Source: an uncultured Vibrio sp.
Lineage (GTDB): Bacteria > Pseudomonadota > Gammaproteobacteria > Enterobacterales > Vibrionaceae
Direction of reading: 5' to 3'
DNA: 64,000 nucleotides
Assembly (NCBI GenBank): GCA_947504195.1
Contig: CANNGN010000002.1
Coordinates: 248,001-312,000 of the forward strand
This document shows, in pieces, positions 28,822-38,503 of the stretch. The notes beneath the pieces are model-generated. The model ran no database searches. It worked only from the letters and a program-made list of their open reading frames with translations, and was not told the DNA's origin. Both the position numbers and the translations under genes were made by a program. Position 1 is the stretch's first letter. Every line of letters starts with the position of its first letter.

Positions 28822-30768
28822 TTAATCTCTTGATAATGCTTCTACCGGATCGAGTCGAGCGGCGCTTCGTGCAGGTAAGAAGCCAAATAGAACACCAATA
28901 AGCGTCGAACATAAGAATGCCACAACGATAGAAGTGGTTGAGTAAATCATTTGGAAACTGCCACCGGTATATTGGAATATCATGCCAATGAGGTACGCAA
29001 GGCCGATGCCCAATACTCCTCCGCATAAACAGACTAAAACGGCTTCGATGAGAAATTGACGTAAGATGTCACTTTGTCTCGCACCCACTGCCATTCGCAC
29101 GCCAATTTCTTTGGTGCGTTCTGTTACTGATACCAACATAATATTCATTACACCAATCCCGCCGACAATCAAAGAAATTACCGCAATTGCAGAGATAAGC
29201 AGCGTCATCGTTGCGGTGGTTTTTTCAATATTTTGGCGGATAGTATCGGTATTGATGGTAAAGAAATCTTGTATGCCATGACGCATTTTGAGCAAGTTAA
29301 CAAGGGCTTGTTCCGAGGCGCTACTTGATGATTGGTCATCGACACGAACGGTAATGCTATCGAGATAGTGTTGCCCCATCATACGTCCCGATACCGTAGT
29401 ATAGGGCACCCAAACCCGCAAAGAATCGTTACTGCCAAAGGTACTTTCATACTTATTTGTCACGCCGATAATACGTACAGGTAGGTCGCCAAGGAAAATG
29501 ATTTCACCAATCGCGTTACTTTTTGGAAAGAGCTCTTTATTGGTGTTGTAGTCAATCACAACTTGCTGGGCTAGTGTTTCGACGCTGGAATCATCAAAAT
29601 ATTGTCCACTGGCTAACGTATAACCCTTAACCCGGAAGTAGTCAGGGCCGACGCCATTCACACCTGCGGTAACCGCTTGATTGGTATAACGGATAGTCAC
29701 ATTGGTACTCACTGACGGAGTGACACTATCGACGAAGGGCAGTGATGTGAGAGCCGTTGCGTCACTGGGTAATAACGTTTTTACCCGTCCAGAGCGCCGA
29801 TCACCAAACCCTTTCCCCGGTCGTATATCAATGGTGTTGGTGCCCATAGAACTGATGTTTTTTAAAATTGCTTGCTGCGATCCTTCACCCAAAGCCACTA
29901 CAGACACCACCGACGCAATACCAATGATAATGCCTAACATGGTGAGAAATGTTCGCAACCGATGGCTGGACATGGCTAACAGCGCCATTTTTAGTGCTTC
30001 TAGGTAGCGATCCCATCCAAACCTGCTTTTATTGGTTACGATCTGGTTGTTGGGGCTGGGAATGCTCGTAGGTTGGCTCTCTTCTTTTTGGGTGTCACTA
30101 ATGATTAACCCATCTTTGATTTCGATGACTCGGTCAGCAAATTCGGCCACGTGTTTATCGTGCGTGACGATAATAATGGTGTGACCTTCATTATTGAGTT
30201 CTTGAAGCAATTGCAGCATTTCTTCGCCGCTCTTGCTGTCTAATGCTCCTGTTGGTTCATCAGCAAGGATTACATCGCCGCCATTGATAAGTGCGCGTGC
30301 GACACTGACTCGTTGCTGTTGACCACCACTAAGTTCACTAGGGCGATGGTCTAAGCGATCGGCTAACCCAAGGCGACTTAGTAAGTGCTTGGATCTTTCC
30401 CTTCGACTGGCACTGTCTTCGCCGGTATAAATGGCAGGAACTTCGACATTACCAATTGCATCGAGATCGCTCAGCAGGTGATAACGTTGAAATATAAAGC
30501 CGAAGTATTCACGACGTAGTTTGGCGAGTGCATCGTTTTCCATCGTGGACGTATCTTGACCATTGATAAAGTAGCGCCCTTTAGACGGTTTATCGAGGCA
30601 GCCTAGAATGTTCATCAGTGTCGACTTTCCTGACCCTGATGTACCAATGATGGCAACCATTTCGCCGCGTCTAATTGAGAGATCTACGTCATTCAATACC
30701 GTAAGTTCTTGGTCTCCGGCGAGGAATGAACGGCATACACCTTTGAGTTCTAATAGCGTGTCAGACAT
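28822..30768 (-). CDS. macB: MacB-type ABC transporter
   Basis: A 648-residue fusion of an N-terminal ATPase and a C-terminal permease. Walker A is [14 protein letters not shown], the ABC signature is [16 protein letters not shown], and Walker B is [13 protein letters not shown] transmembrane helix near residue 275 is followed by a large periplasmic MacB domain and three C-terminal FtsX-type helices (about 525-630). This is the MacB architecture. It drives export of macrolides, heme-related compounds, toxins or lipopeptides in other species. It sits in the order macA, macB, outer-membrane factor with 3-nt gaps, so it is one operon. Confidence 0.94.
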   Translation of the reverse strand: MSDTLLELKGVCRSFLAGDQELTVLNDVDLSIRRGEMVAIIGTSGSGKSTLMNILGCLDKPSKGRYFINGQDTSTMENDALAKLRREYFGFIFQRYHLLSDLDAIGNVEVPAIYTGEDSASRRERSKHLLSRLGLADRLDHRPSELSGGQQQRVSVARALINGGDVILADEPTGALDSKSGEEMLQLLQELNNEGHTIIIVTHDKHVAEFADRVIEIKDGLIISDTQKEESQPTSIPSPNNQIVTNKSRFGWDRYLEALKMALLAMSSHRLRTFLTMLGIIIGIASVVSVVALGEGSQQAILKNISSMGTNTIDIRPGKGFGDRRSGRVKTLLPSDATALTSLPFVDSVTPSVSTNVTIRYTNQAVTAGVNGVGPDYFRVKGYTLASGQYFDDSSVETLAQQVVIDYNTNKELFPKSNAIGEIIFLGDLPVRIIGVTNKYESTFGSNDSLRVWVPYTTVSGRMMGQHYLDSITVRVDDQSSSSASEQALVNLLKMRHGIQDFFTINTDTIRQNIEKTTATMTLLISAIAVISLIVGGIGVMNIMLVSVTERTKEIGVRMAVGARQSDILRQFLIEAVLVCLCGGVLGIGLAYLIGMIFQYTGGSFQMIYSTTSIVVAFLCSTLIGVLFGFLPARSAARLDPVEALSRD

Positions 30769-30771
30769 GGG

Positions 30772-31953
30772 TTAGATTCCCATCGGTGAACGTTTGAAAC
30801 GTCTAGGCACGGTGGTACTTCCATTCGAATCACCAAGAACAATTTCGTCACCTTCGGACAAGCCTTCGATAATTTCAGCATTCACTTTGTTGTTGATTCC
30901 GACTTTTACCTCTTTATATTCGACTTGGTCGTTGACGAGGATCGGTACACGGTAGTACCCACGCTTAGGAATTTTTTGAAGAACTTGTGCTGGGATGACT
31001 AATGCATCTTTTGATTGGTCAACGATGATCGAGACTTGAGCAGTCATGCCAATACGCAGCTTTCCTCTTGGGTTCTCAATATCGAATAATCCATTGTAAT
31101 AAATGGCATCTGAATCATCGGATGTCATATCACTGTCGTCCCCATCCATCGAGGTAGGGCCAGGCTCAATGGCACGAAGCGTCGCTTTGTAATTGTGATT
31201 CGGTTGCCCCAGAATTGTAAACTCGACGGGTTGACCGGGTTCGACATTGATTACATCCGCTTCGGAGATTTCAGACTTTACGGTCATCATATTAAGCTCA
31301 GCGAGTTCAACAATTGTTGGAGTGTTTTGACTGGCGTTTACGGTTTGACCAGCTTCGACAGCAATATAGACGACAGTACCATCCATCGGAGCAATGATAG
31401 TGGTGTAGCTCAGATCTAATTTGGCCGAGTCAACACTGATTATTGCTTGGTCGATTTGGGCGGCAAGTTGCTTGAGTTCAGCTTTAGATATCGCCAAATT
31501 AGACTGGGCAGATTCATAATCGGATAGAGAGCTCGCATTATCCGCAAACATGGCTTTTTGACGATTGAAGGTTTGTTGATACTGGTGAATCTCAGCTTGT
31601 TTTGCTTCATATTGCGCTCGCAAACTGGCAAGTGAGGCTTGAGCTTCTTTGAGTTCATTTTCTTGGGTCAGACTATCGATTTGAGCAAGAATGTCTCCTT
31701 TCTTGACCCCATCTCCTAATGAAGGGTTAATTTTTAGAATTTGACCCGACACTTGGGAGCCAACGCTTACGAGTTTGGACGCTTGCAACATGCCATTAGC
31801 CAGCACCGTGTTTTGTATATCGTCTTTTCGTACGATATCGGTGGCGAATGAAATAGGCGGTTCGGATTTTGAACTGTACCAATAAGCTCCTCCGCCTCCG
31901 AGAAGAGCGACGACAATGGCAACGGTAAGAATACGTTTAGTTGTTTTTTTCAT
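30772..31953 (-). CDS. macA: MacA-type periplasmic adaptor
   Basis: A 393-residue membrane fusion protein. An N-terminal membrane anchor (about residues 9-25, with GGGGAYWYS) is followed by a lipoyl half-motif (VSGQILKINPSLGDGVKKGD), an alpha-helical coiled-coil hairpin (about 95-165) and the second lipoyl half (YTTIIAPMDGTVVYIAVEAGQ). Beta-barrel and membrane-proximal domains complete it. It is the first gene of the three-gene MacAB-OMF operon. Nothing resembling a regulator gene is adjacent. Confidence 0.93.
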   Translation of the reverse strand: MKKTTKRILTVAIVVALLGGGGAYWYSSKSEPPISFATDIVRKDDIQNTVLANGMLQASKLVSVGSQVSGQILKINPSLGDGVKKGDILAQIDSLTQENELKEAQASLASLRAQYEAKQAEIHQYQQTFNRQKAMFADNASSLSDYESAQSNLAISKAELKQLAAQIDQAIISVDSAKLDLSYTTIIAPMDGTVVYIAVEAGQTVNASQNTPTIVELAELNMMTVKSEISEADVINVEPGQPVEFTILGQPNHNYKATLRAIEPGPTSMDGDDSDMTSDDSDAIYYNGLFDIENPRGKLRIGMTAQVSIIVDQSKDALVIPAQVLQKIPKRGYYRVPILVNDQVEYKEVKVGINNKVNAEIIEGLSEGDEIVLGDSNGSTTVPRRFKRSPMGI

Positions 31954-32249
31954 GGTCAGTTTTTTTTCCGAATTTTTTTGCGAGTCAATGACACCAAATT
32001 AGGGCATGAAAATGAATGCTTCTGCCAAGTTGGGTTAATAGCAGCAACGTCTTCATTTTGAAACCTATATCATAAGTGAGAATTCATAAAAACAGCATGC
32101 GATTAAATAGTGATCGACACAAGGCTCACTTGAGCAATTTACTTATCTTTACGAAGGTTATGTATTCATCATCTCCTTGCTGGTTTTCAAGATATCGCCT
32201 GAATGTTTCATGTGACCAGGGTTGTTCTTTATTTGTCAGCAAGTCAATA

Positions 32250-33401
32250 TCACCAACCTTGTATGCGAGGCCATACCTCAAATTGGGTTGAGTTATGATC
32301 TGTGACTATGTAATGAGTGTGCATGGTTGCCATTGAGCAAGCATGATTGGGTAAAATAGACAGCTGGCTTCCAATTGGAAAATCACTGAATGAGATAGCA
32401 TCACCATGAATATTGGTAACGATGCCATGTTCTTGACTTAATTTTGTTACTCTTAAGTCGGGGTATATATGACCGAGCTGATCAACAACGACGCCAAAGC
32501 CTTGAATGTCGGAACTTCCAGCATCAGAAGATAATGCAGTCCAACCAGCATCGACGATCAGCCATCCTTTTCGTTGATTGTGACCAATGATCGATGTGGT
32601 TACGCTTAATGCGATATCATCAAGCTGACAAACACCCAAATCGGCCATGACTAAGTCGAAGAAATGATATACCCCAGCACGTACTTCACTCACGCCTTCG
32701 AAATGTTCAGCAAGATAGGCTGTTGGGGTAGAACCTACGCTAACGATTTCACACGAAAAACCCGAATGTTTGAGAATATTGACGGCGGCGACAACGGCTT
32801 CAATCTCTTGATGAGCGATGGCCGTGATTTCTTCAGCAGATTTGCATTTATAGGATCCACCGGCATGGGTAAGAACACCACGGAGCAATGGCTGAGTTTG
32901 ATTGAGTTGATTCGCAATTGAGAGCAACACAGGGTCATCGTGACGAATGCCAGCTCTAACATCATCACTATCAATTTCAATGAGACAAGGGAGTTGGCAA
33001 TGGTGATCGTTACAATATTGGGCAACAAGTTGAGCTTGTTCAATGCTATCGAGTAACAATGTAATATCAATGCCTTTCGCGCGTAACGCCTCGATTCTAT
33101 TGAGTTTTGTTGGAGAAATACCTACCGCATAGACCTGATTAGAGTATCCAGATGCCGCAAAACTTTCTGCTTCTGCGAGAGTTGAGACGGTAATGGGGTC
33201 AGTTTTGTGTTTCAAAATGCAATTTGCGGCATCAATACTTCGAACCGTTTTTAGATGAGGACGAAGTGTTACACCAAAACGTTTCAGACGAAGATCCAGC
33301 CTTTGTATATTGGCTAAAAATTTAGTTTTATTTAGAGCTAGAAACGGGGTATCTAATTGATTTACATCTAAATTAGGTGTATCGATTTGGCGCTTATCCA
33401 T
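32250..33401 (-). CDS. DSD1-family PLP-dependent D-amino-acid lyase
   Basis: A 383-residue fold-type III PLP enzyme related to D-threonine aldolase and yeast D-serine dehydratase. The PLP lysine is in TLRPHLKTVRS. TPFLALNKTKFLANIQR and LTHAGGSY are family features. Near the C-terminus LPNHACSMATMH supplies the His and Cys that bind zinc in the DSD1 group. Likely substrates are D-serine or D-threonine-like beta-hydroxy D-amino acids. AAGGAAAG precedes the ATG. It is monocistronic, with no transporter or regulator alongside. Confidence 0.87.
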   Translation of the reverse strand: MDKRQIDTPNLDVNQLDTPFLALNKTKFLANIQRLDLRLKRFGVTLRPHLKTVRSIDAANCILKHKTDPITVSTLAEAESFAASGYSNQVYAVGISPTKLNRIEALRAKGIDITLLLDSIEQAQLVAQYCNDHHCQLPCLIEIDSDDVRAGIRHDDPVLLSIANQLNQTQPLLRGVLTHAGGSYKCKSAEEITAIAHQEIEAVVAAVNILKHSGFSCEIVSVGSTPTAYLAEHFEGVSEVRAGVYHFFDLVMADLGVCQLDDIALSVTTSIIGHNQRKGWLIVDAGWTALSSDAGSSDIQGFGVVVDQLGHIYPDLRVTKLSQEHGIVTNIHGDAISFSDFPIGSQLSILPNHACSMATMHTHYIVTDHNSTQFEVWPRIQGW

Positions 33402-33751
33402 CTACTTTCCTTTTAAAGTCAATTAAGTGTTAGTCGGTCTGTCATTGGAGGTTTTCGATGTGATTTAGCATGAGGCTACAATTATTCATCTTACTTATTT
33501 GCGGTAAATACTCTTATTGTCAATATTATCAATCTATTGCAGCTATACTTTATATGGAACTTTTCGCTATAACAGTACCAAAATGTAAAGCATTTATGTT
33601 GATGATGTTTTGAATTTATATGATTTGTGAAAATAATTTTTAATTAACTGTAATAAACATCGTCCTTCACCGTCTAATTGAAAGCAACGTAAAAAATAGA
33701 GAATTTATATTACGTTTCACTTTAACCCATTTTTAATAGAAGAGTCATTTT
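33402..33751. other. Intergenic region, divergent promoters
   Basis: 350 nt between the DSD1-type gene and the five-gene lipid/redox operon. It is strongly AT-rich and must hold both promoters, but I could not pick out a convincing -35/-10 pair with correct spacing, nor a clear operator. Confidence 0.4.
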
Positions 33752-35905
33752 ATGAACAAGAAAATATTGATACTGGGCCTAGCCATCGCGTTAATCGCGG
33801 TGTTTTTTGGTCTCGATCTTCACCATTATTTAACGTTATCAGGACTGAAAGGCTCGATGAGTACGTTAGAACAAGGAATAGAGAATTCTCCATTCTTGAG
33901 TGCAGTGTTGTTCTTTGTGGTTTATGTCGCTGTGACGGCACTTTCCTTGCCAGGAGCTGCGATTTTGACGTTAGCCGCTGGAGCGTTATTTGGTTTATGG
34001 AAAGGGCTGTTGTTGGCGTCCTTTGCTTCAAGTGTCGGCGCTACACTTGCTTTCTTGGTTGCGCGTTATGTATTACGTGACTGGGTAACGACTCGTTTCG
34101 GTGACAAACTCCATAATATTAATGCAGGCATTGAAAAGCAGGGTGCGTTTTACCTCTTTACGTTGCGTTTAGTACCAATATTTCCATTCTTCCTAATTAA
34201 CTTATTGATGGGTTTAACCTCTATCAAAGTTCGTACTTTCTACTGGGTTAGCCAAGTAGGGATGCTAGCAGGAACATTCGTGTTCGTTAACACAGGGACA
34301 CAACTTGCTCAAATCGACAGCCTATCGGGGATTCTATCTCCAGGGCTATTATTCTCATTCGCCCTACTGGGCATTTTCCCATGGATTGCCAAAATGATTG
34401 TAGATGCTATTCAAAGTAGACGTGTATACCAAGGTTACACAAAACCTGAAAAATTTGACCGTGACATGGTTGTTCTCGGTGGTGGTGCTGGTGGTCTAGT
34501 ATCGAGTTATATTGCCGCTGCTGTAAAAGCAAAGGTGACATTACTCGAAGCTGGAGAGATGGGCGGTGACTGTTTGAACTACGGTTGCGTACCATCAAAG
34601 GCACTAATTAAGAGTGCTAAGGTTGCTCAGCAAGTTCGCCACGCCAGTCGCTATGGTTTGGAAGATACTGAACCTAAGCTGAACTTCAAAAAGGTATTTG
34701 CTCGAGTACACCAAGTTATTGCAGATATCGCTCCTCACGACAGTGTTGAACGTTATGAAGGTTTAGGTGTTGAAGTATTGAAAGGGTACGGGAAAATTCT
34801 TGACCCGTGGACAGTAGAAGTCACATTAAATACGGGTGAAGTTCAGCGTTTAACGACTCGTACTATCGTTATCGCAACAGGTGCTCGTCCATTTGTTCCA
34901 CCTCTACAAGGAATCGAAGACAGTGGCTATGTTACCTCTGATACTTTATGGAATGAATTTGCCAAGCTTGATGAAGCACCGAAACGCCTAGTGGTATTGG
35001 GTGGTGGTCCTATCGGGTGTGAACTTGCACAAAGCTTCGCTCGTCTAGGTTCAAATGTAGATATGGTTGAAATGGGCCCTCAAATTATGGGGCGTGAAGA
35101 TGATGATGTCGCTGCACTCGCACTATCGACGTTACAAGCTAGTGGTGTCAACGTACGTACGAGCACTAAAGCATTGCGCTTTGAAACTGCAGGTGACCAA
35201 AAGCAATTGATCGTGGAAGTGGATGGTGTTGAACAAGCATTAGAGTATGACCAAATCATCTGTGCAGTGGGACGTGCAGCACGCTTAACGGGCTACGGTC
35301 TTGAAGAGTTAGGTATTGAAACGGGTCGTACACTTGAAACCAATGAATATCTACAAACGAAATTCCCGAATATTTTAGCTGCTGGCGATGTTGTTGGACC
35401 TTATCAGTTCACTCACGTGGCTGCACACCAAGCATGGTATGCCGCAGTAAATGGTTTATTTGGAACCTTCAAAAAGTTCAAAGTAGATTACCGAGTGATT
35501 CCATGGACAACCTTTATTGACCCAGAAGTGGCACGTGTTGGGATCAATGAGCGTGAAGCTAAGGAGAAAGGAATCGACTACGAAGTGACGACATTCCAAT
35601 TCGAAGAACTTGACCGAGCAATTGCTGAAAGTGCGACAACCGGATTCATCCGAGTTATCACACCAAAAGGCAAAGATAAAATCTTGGGTGTTACGATTGT
35701 GTCAGAACACGCTGGTGATTTAATTGCTGAGTTCGTATTAGCCATGAAACATGGTCTTGGAATGAATAAAATATTAGGAACGATTCACGCGTATCCAACA
35801 TGGGCAGAAGGTGCAAAATACGCAGCAGGTGAGTGGAAACGCGCACATGCTCCAGAAAAAGTACTTGAATGGCTTGAGAAGTTCCATACGTGGCGTCGAG
35901 GTTAA
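33752..35905 (+). CDS. TVP38/DedA-like membrane domain fused to FAD disulfide oxidoreductase
   Basis: A 717-residue fusion. Residues about 1-220 form a TVP38/TMEM64 membrane domain: five to six hydrophobic segments with LPGAAILTLAAGALFG and LRLVPIFPFFLIN, conserved in this family. Residues about 235-717 are a class I pyridine-nucleotide disulfide oxidoreductase: FAD motif GGGAGG (243-248), redox pair Cys274 and Cys279 in GGDCLNYGCVPSK, NAD(P) motif VVLGGGPIGCELAQ, FAD motif ILAAGDV, and a dimerisation domain. Where lipoamide dehydrogenases have the base His-Pro-Thr, this protein has Tyr681-Pro-Thr, with Glu686 kept, which recalls mercuric reductase. No mer genes are nearby. It is the first gene of a tightly packed five-gene operon. 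Substrate unknown. Confidence 0.9.
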   Translation: MNKKILILGLAIALIAVFFGLDLHHYLTLSGLKGSMSTLEQGIENSPFLSAVLFFVVYVAVTALSLPGAAILTLAAGALFGLWKGLLLASFASSVGATLAFLVARYVLRDWVTTRFGDKLHNINAGIEKQGAFYLFTLRLVPIFPFFLINLLMGLTSIKVRTFYWVSQVGMLAGTFVFVNTGTQLAQIDSLSGILSPGLLFSFALLGIFPWIAKMIVDAIQSRRVYQGYTKPEKFDRDMVVLGGGAGGLVSSYIAAAVKAKVTLLEAGEMGGDCLNYGCVPSKALIKSAKVAQQVRHASRYGLEDTEPKLNFKKVFARVHQVIADIAPHDSVERYEGLGVEVLKGYGKILDPWTVEVTLNTGEVQRLTTRTIVIATGARPFVPPLQGIEDSGYVTSDTLWNEFAKLDEAPKRLVVLGGGPIGCELAQSFARLGSNVDMVEMGPQIMGREDDDVAALALSTLQASGVNVRTSTKALRFETAGDQKQLIVEVDGVEQALEYDQIICAVGRAARLTGYGLEELGIETGRTLETNEYLQTKFPNILAAGDVVGPYQFTHVAAHQAWYAAVNGLFGTFKKFKVDYRVIPWTTFIDPEVARVGINEREAKEKGIDYEVTTFQFEELDRAIAESATTGFIRVITPKGKDKILGVTIVSEHAGDLIAEFVLAMKHGLGMNKILGTIHAYPTWAEGAKYAAGEWKRAHAPEKVLEWLEKFHTWRRG

Positions 35906-35907
35906 TT

Positions 35908-36675
35908 ATGTTGAAGAAAATTTTAGTAATGAGCGTGCTGGCTTTTGCCAGCAATGCTCAAGCAATGCACGAACAGTGGGATTCTCTACTGAATAAACAT
36001 ATCAAAGAGATAAATAATGGTGCGAGTACTGCGGTAGATTATAAAGGGTTTGCAAATGACAAAGCTGAGCTAAATTCTTATATCGACTCGTTAGCAGCCG
36101 TTAGTCAAGAACAATACCAAGCTTGGAATAAAGACAAACAGTTGGCATTTTTAATTAACAGCTATAACGCCAATACAGTGTCATTTATTCTAACGAAATA
36201 CCCTGATCTTGATTCAATCAAAGATCTTGGAAATGTATTCTCATCTCCTTGGAGTAAAGATGTGGTTTCTTTACTTGGAGAAAAGCGTTCCCTTGATGAC
36301 GTTGAACATGGTTTGATTCGCGAAGCTGGGGTCTTCGACGAGCCGCGGATTCATTTTGCGGTAAATTGCGCCAGTATTGGATGCCCAGCACTACGAAATG
36401 AAGCATACAATGAGCAAGAGTTGTCCGCACAATTGGAGGAACAAACACACTCCTTTCTATCGGACAGCAGCCGTAACTATCTCGATGGAAATACCTTACA
36501 CCTATCATCAATTTTTAAATGGTATGGTAAAGACTTTGCCGACAAAAGCGGATCGCTACAGGTATTTCTAGCGGATTATGCAAAAGATCTTGGCGCCGAT
36601 TCAGCGGCACTCAACGAGCAAAAGTATAAAATAAAATACCTTGATTATGATTGGGGATTAAATGACGTTGAATAA
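35908..36675 (+). CDS. Secreted DUF547 protein
   Basis: A 255-residue exported protein. The signal peptide (MLKKILVMSVLAFASNAQA) ends with an AQA cleavage site. The DUF547 core follows: AFLINSYNANT (80-90), VEHGLIR (132-138), IHFAVNCASIGCPAL (148-162, with Cys154 and Cys159) and LSSIFKWYGKDF (199-210). The paired cysteines and conserved His suggest catalysis or a redox-active site, but the family has no settled biochemical function. It starts 2 nt after the TVP38-oxidoreductase stop and overlaps the next gene by 14 nt. A periplasmic partner of the oxidoreductase is a reasonable inference. Confidence 0.88.
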   Translation: MLKKILVMSVLAFASNAQAMHEQWDSLLNKHIKEINNGASTAVDYKGFANDKAELNSYIDSLAAVSQEQYQAWNKDKQLAFLINSYNANTVSFILTKYPDLDSIKDLGNVFSSPWSKDVVSLLGEKRSLDDVEHGLIREAGVFDEPRIHFAVNCASIGCPALRNEAYNEQELSAQLEEQTHSFLSDSSRNYLDGNTLHLSSIFKWYGKDFADKSGSLQVFLADYAKDLGADSAALNEQKYKIKYLDYDWGLNDVE

Positions 36676-36883
36676 GCAGTTATTACTTGTTTGCATGGTA
36701 GCTACTAGCGCTACTGTGCAAGCAAATTATACTGTCCATTTTTATGCCTGGAGAGTAAGATCAGGTATAAATAAATACTTTCAATGGTTTAGAGACCAAG
36801 TCGATGCTTGCTACGGCATCGACTTTAACCGACTAAGGGTAAATGAAGAGAACTTTGCTTCTATGGAGGTTAGTCAATGTTAG
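36662..36883 (+). CDS. Small secreted protein in lipid/redox operon
   Basis: A 73-residue protein. A signal peptide (LLLVCMVATSATVQA) predicts a mature peptide of about 52 residues that is rich in aromatic and charged residues and has two cysteines, Cys50 and the C-terminal Cys73. I recognise no family. Its start overlaps the DUF547 stop by 14 nt and its stop overlaps the next start by 7 nt, so it is part of the translationally coupled operon, which argues strongly that it is a real gene. A disulfide or secreted-factor role is speculation. Confidence 0.75.
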   Translation: MTLNKQLLLVCMVATSATVQANYTVHFYAWRVRSGINKYFQWFRDQVDACYGIDFNRLRVNEENFASMEVSQC

Positions 36884-37500
36884 ATGCGAGAATAACGCCG
36901 TTACTCAACCCATTTCTGGTTAGGATTGTTCAACCTGTCGATAAGGCCGGTATCAGCCCAAATCAAGTATCGGTTGTTGGCTTTGCATTTGGGTTGATAG
37001 CGATTCCGCTGTTGTCGATGCAAATGTGGTATGGCGCACTGCTATTCATCGTTCTCAATCGAATATTCGATGGTTTAGATGGCGCGTTAGCTCGAACTCA
37101 AAAATCCGCTACCTCTTCAGGGGGTTATTTGGATATTTGTTTAGATTTTCTGTTTTATTCGTTTGTGCCATTGGGTTTTGCTCTGGCAGATCCAGCTCAG
37201 TTTGCTCTGCCTGCTTTGGTTCTTGTGGTGAGTTTTGTTGGGACTGGTTCAAGCTTTTTAGCGTTTGCGATTGTTGCGCAGAAATTTAATATCGAAAAAG
37301 TTCAGTTTAAGCACAAGAGCTTTTATTACATGCAAGGGCTGACGGAAGGATTTGAAACCATCATGCTGTTTGTGCTTTGCTGTTTATTTCCTCAATATTT
37401 TTCCATTTTTGCGTATGTATTTGCGTCGTTGTGTGCATTTACCACAGTAACGCGTATTTACGGTGGATTTAGCACGATAAAAGAGCAAGAAAATCAATGA
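36877..37500 (+). CDS. CDP-alcohol phosphatidyltransferase
   Basis: A 207-residue integral membrane enzyme with about six hydrophobic segments. The catalytic motif is complete: Asp65-x2-Asp68-Gly-x2-Ala72-Arg73-x8-Gly82-x3-Asp86-x3-Asp90. This family transfers a phosphatidyl group from CDP-diacylglycerol, or a phospho-head-group from a CDP-alcohol, to an acceptor alcohol. The motif alone does not decide the substrates. It overlaps both neighbours and is followed by a hydroxylase, so a special envelope lipid is the natural guess. Confidence 0.92.
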   Translation: MLDARITPLLNPFLVRIVQPVDKAGISPNQVSVVGFAFGLIAIPLLSMQMWYGALLFIVLNRIFDGLDGALARTQKSATSSGGYLDICLDFLFYSFVPLGFALADPAQFALPALVLVVSFVGTGSSFLAFAIVAQKFNIEKVQFKHKSFYYMQGLTEGFETIMLFVLCCLFPQYFSIFAYVFASLCAFTTVTRIYGGFSTIKEQENQ

Positions 37501-38291
37501 TGTTAGAGTCTCAGCAATCGATACGTTTAGGTGTGTTTTTGACCGTTCTTGTAGTGATGATGGTTATAGAGGCGTGGCGACCAGCACGCCAATCCAAGCT
37601 TTCAGCATCGACTCGTTGGCTGGGAAACTTTTCACTTATTTTTGTTGCTTCGTTTGTCGCTAAATTTGCCCTGCCTGCTGGTGCGGTTGGTGCTGCTCTT
37701 TTCGCAGCACAAAATGGGTGGGGGCTATTCAATGTTATGTCTCTACCTTTTTGGTTTATATGCTTAGTCTCAGTGGTTCTTTTAGATATGGCTATCTATT
37801 GGCAGCACAGAGTGTTCCATACCAACCCTGTATTATGGCGGTTACATAAAGTCCATCATGCGGACAGTCATATCGATGTAAGTTCAGGGTTACGTTTCCA
37901 TCCAATTGAAATTACCCTAAGTGTATTTTATAAAGCGATATTGGTTTTACTGCTTGGTATTCCGTGGGAAGCCGTATTGATCTTTGAAGTGATGCTTAAT
38001 GGTTTTGCTTTATTTAATCATGCAAATATTCGCTTAGCGCCTGCGATTGAGCGCCCATTAAGCTGGCTGATCATTACTCAAAAAGTACATCGCATCCATC
38101 ATAGTCAGCTGCGTAAGGAAAGTGATTCTAATTTTGGATTCAGTATTAGTGCTTGGGATCGTATTTTTGGTAGCTATTGTGATAAAGCGGAGCTGGATGA
38201 TGAGCATCTAGAAATTGGTCAACGAGATATTCCTGATAATAAAGAACATGCATCCTTATGGTACTTATTGATTATGCCGTTTAAAAAGTAA
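37497..38291 (+). CDS. Sterol desaturase/fatty-acid hydroxylase superfamily protein
   Basis: A 264-residue membrane enzyme with a di-iron histidine cluster: H104-RVF-H108, H117-KV-H120-H121, the His in FNHANI (175) and H198-RI-H201-H202. Four or so hydrophobic segments surround them. Members hydroxylate or desaturate lipids with oxygen and an electron donor. The ATG overlaps the preceding stop in an ATGA, and a second ATG follows at 37500. It ends the five-gene operon. Its likely substrate is a lipid made by the upstream phosphatidyltransferase, which is inference. Confidence 0.92.
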   Translation: MMLESQQSIRLGVFLTVLVVMMVIEAWRPARQSKLSASTRWLGNFSLIFVASFVAKFALPAGAVGAALFAAQNGWGLFNVMSLPFWFICLVSVVLLDMAIYWQHRVFHTNPVLWRLHKVHHADSHIDVSSGLRFHPIEITLSVFYKAILVLLLGIPWEAVLIFEVMLNGFALFNHANIRLAPAIERPLSWLIITQKVHRIHHSQLRKESDSNFGFSISAWDRIFGSYCDKAELDDEHLEIGQRDIPDNKEHASLWYLLIMPFKK

Positions 38292-38503
38292 TAATCAAAA
38301 AGACTGGTTGACCCCTCATTTAACTAAGCTTTCAACATTGAAATAGTTCTCCTTGTTTTAATTGTTCCCGTTTCTCGCTATTCTACTACTAAGGTCTACT
38401 ATTATAGTATTCTGCACAAATAATCCATCAATTTCATATGGATGGCGTGACATTAGCTAATAATAATATCGGCTGAGATGTGTTTTTAGGAAAGGTAATT
38501 AAA

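Noticed and set aside
33752..35905. Mercury resistance gene
   Set aside because: Similarity to MerA is limited to the oxidoreductase fold; no merR, merT, merP or C-terminal metal cysteines are present.
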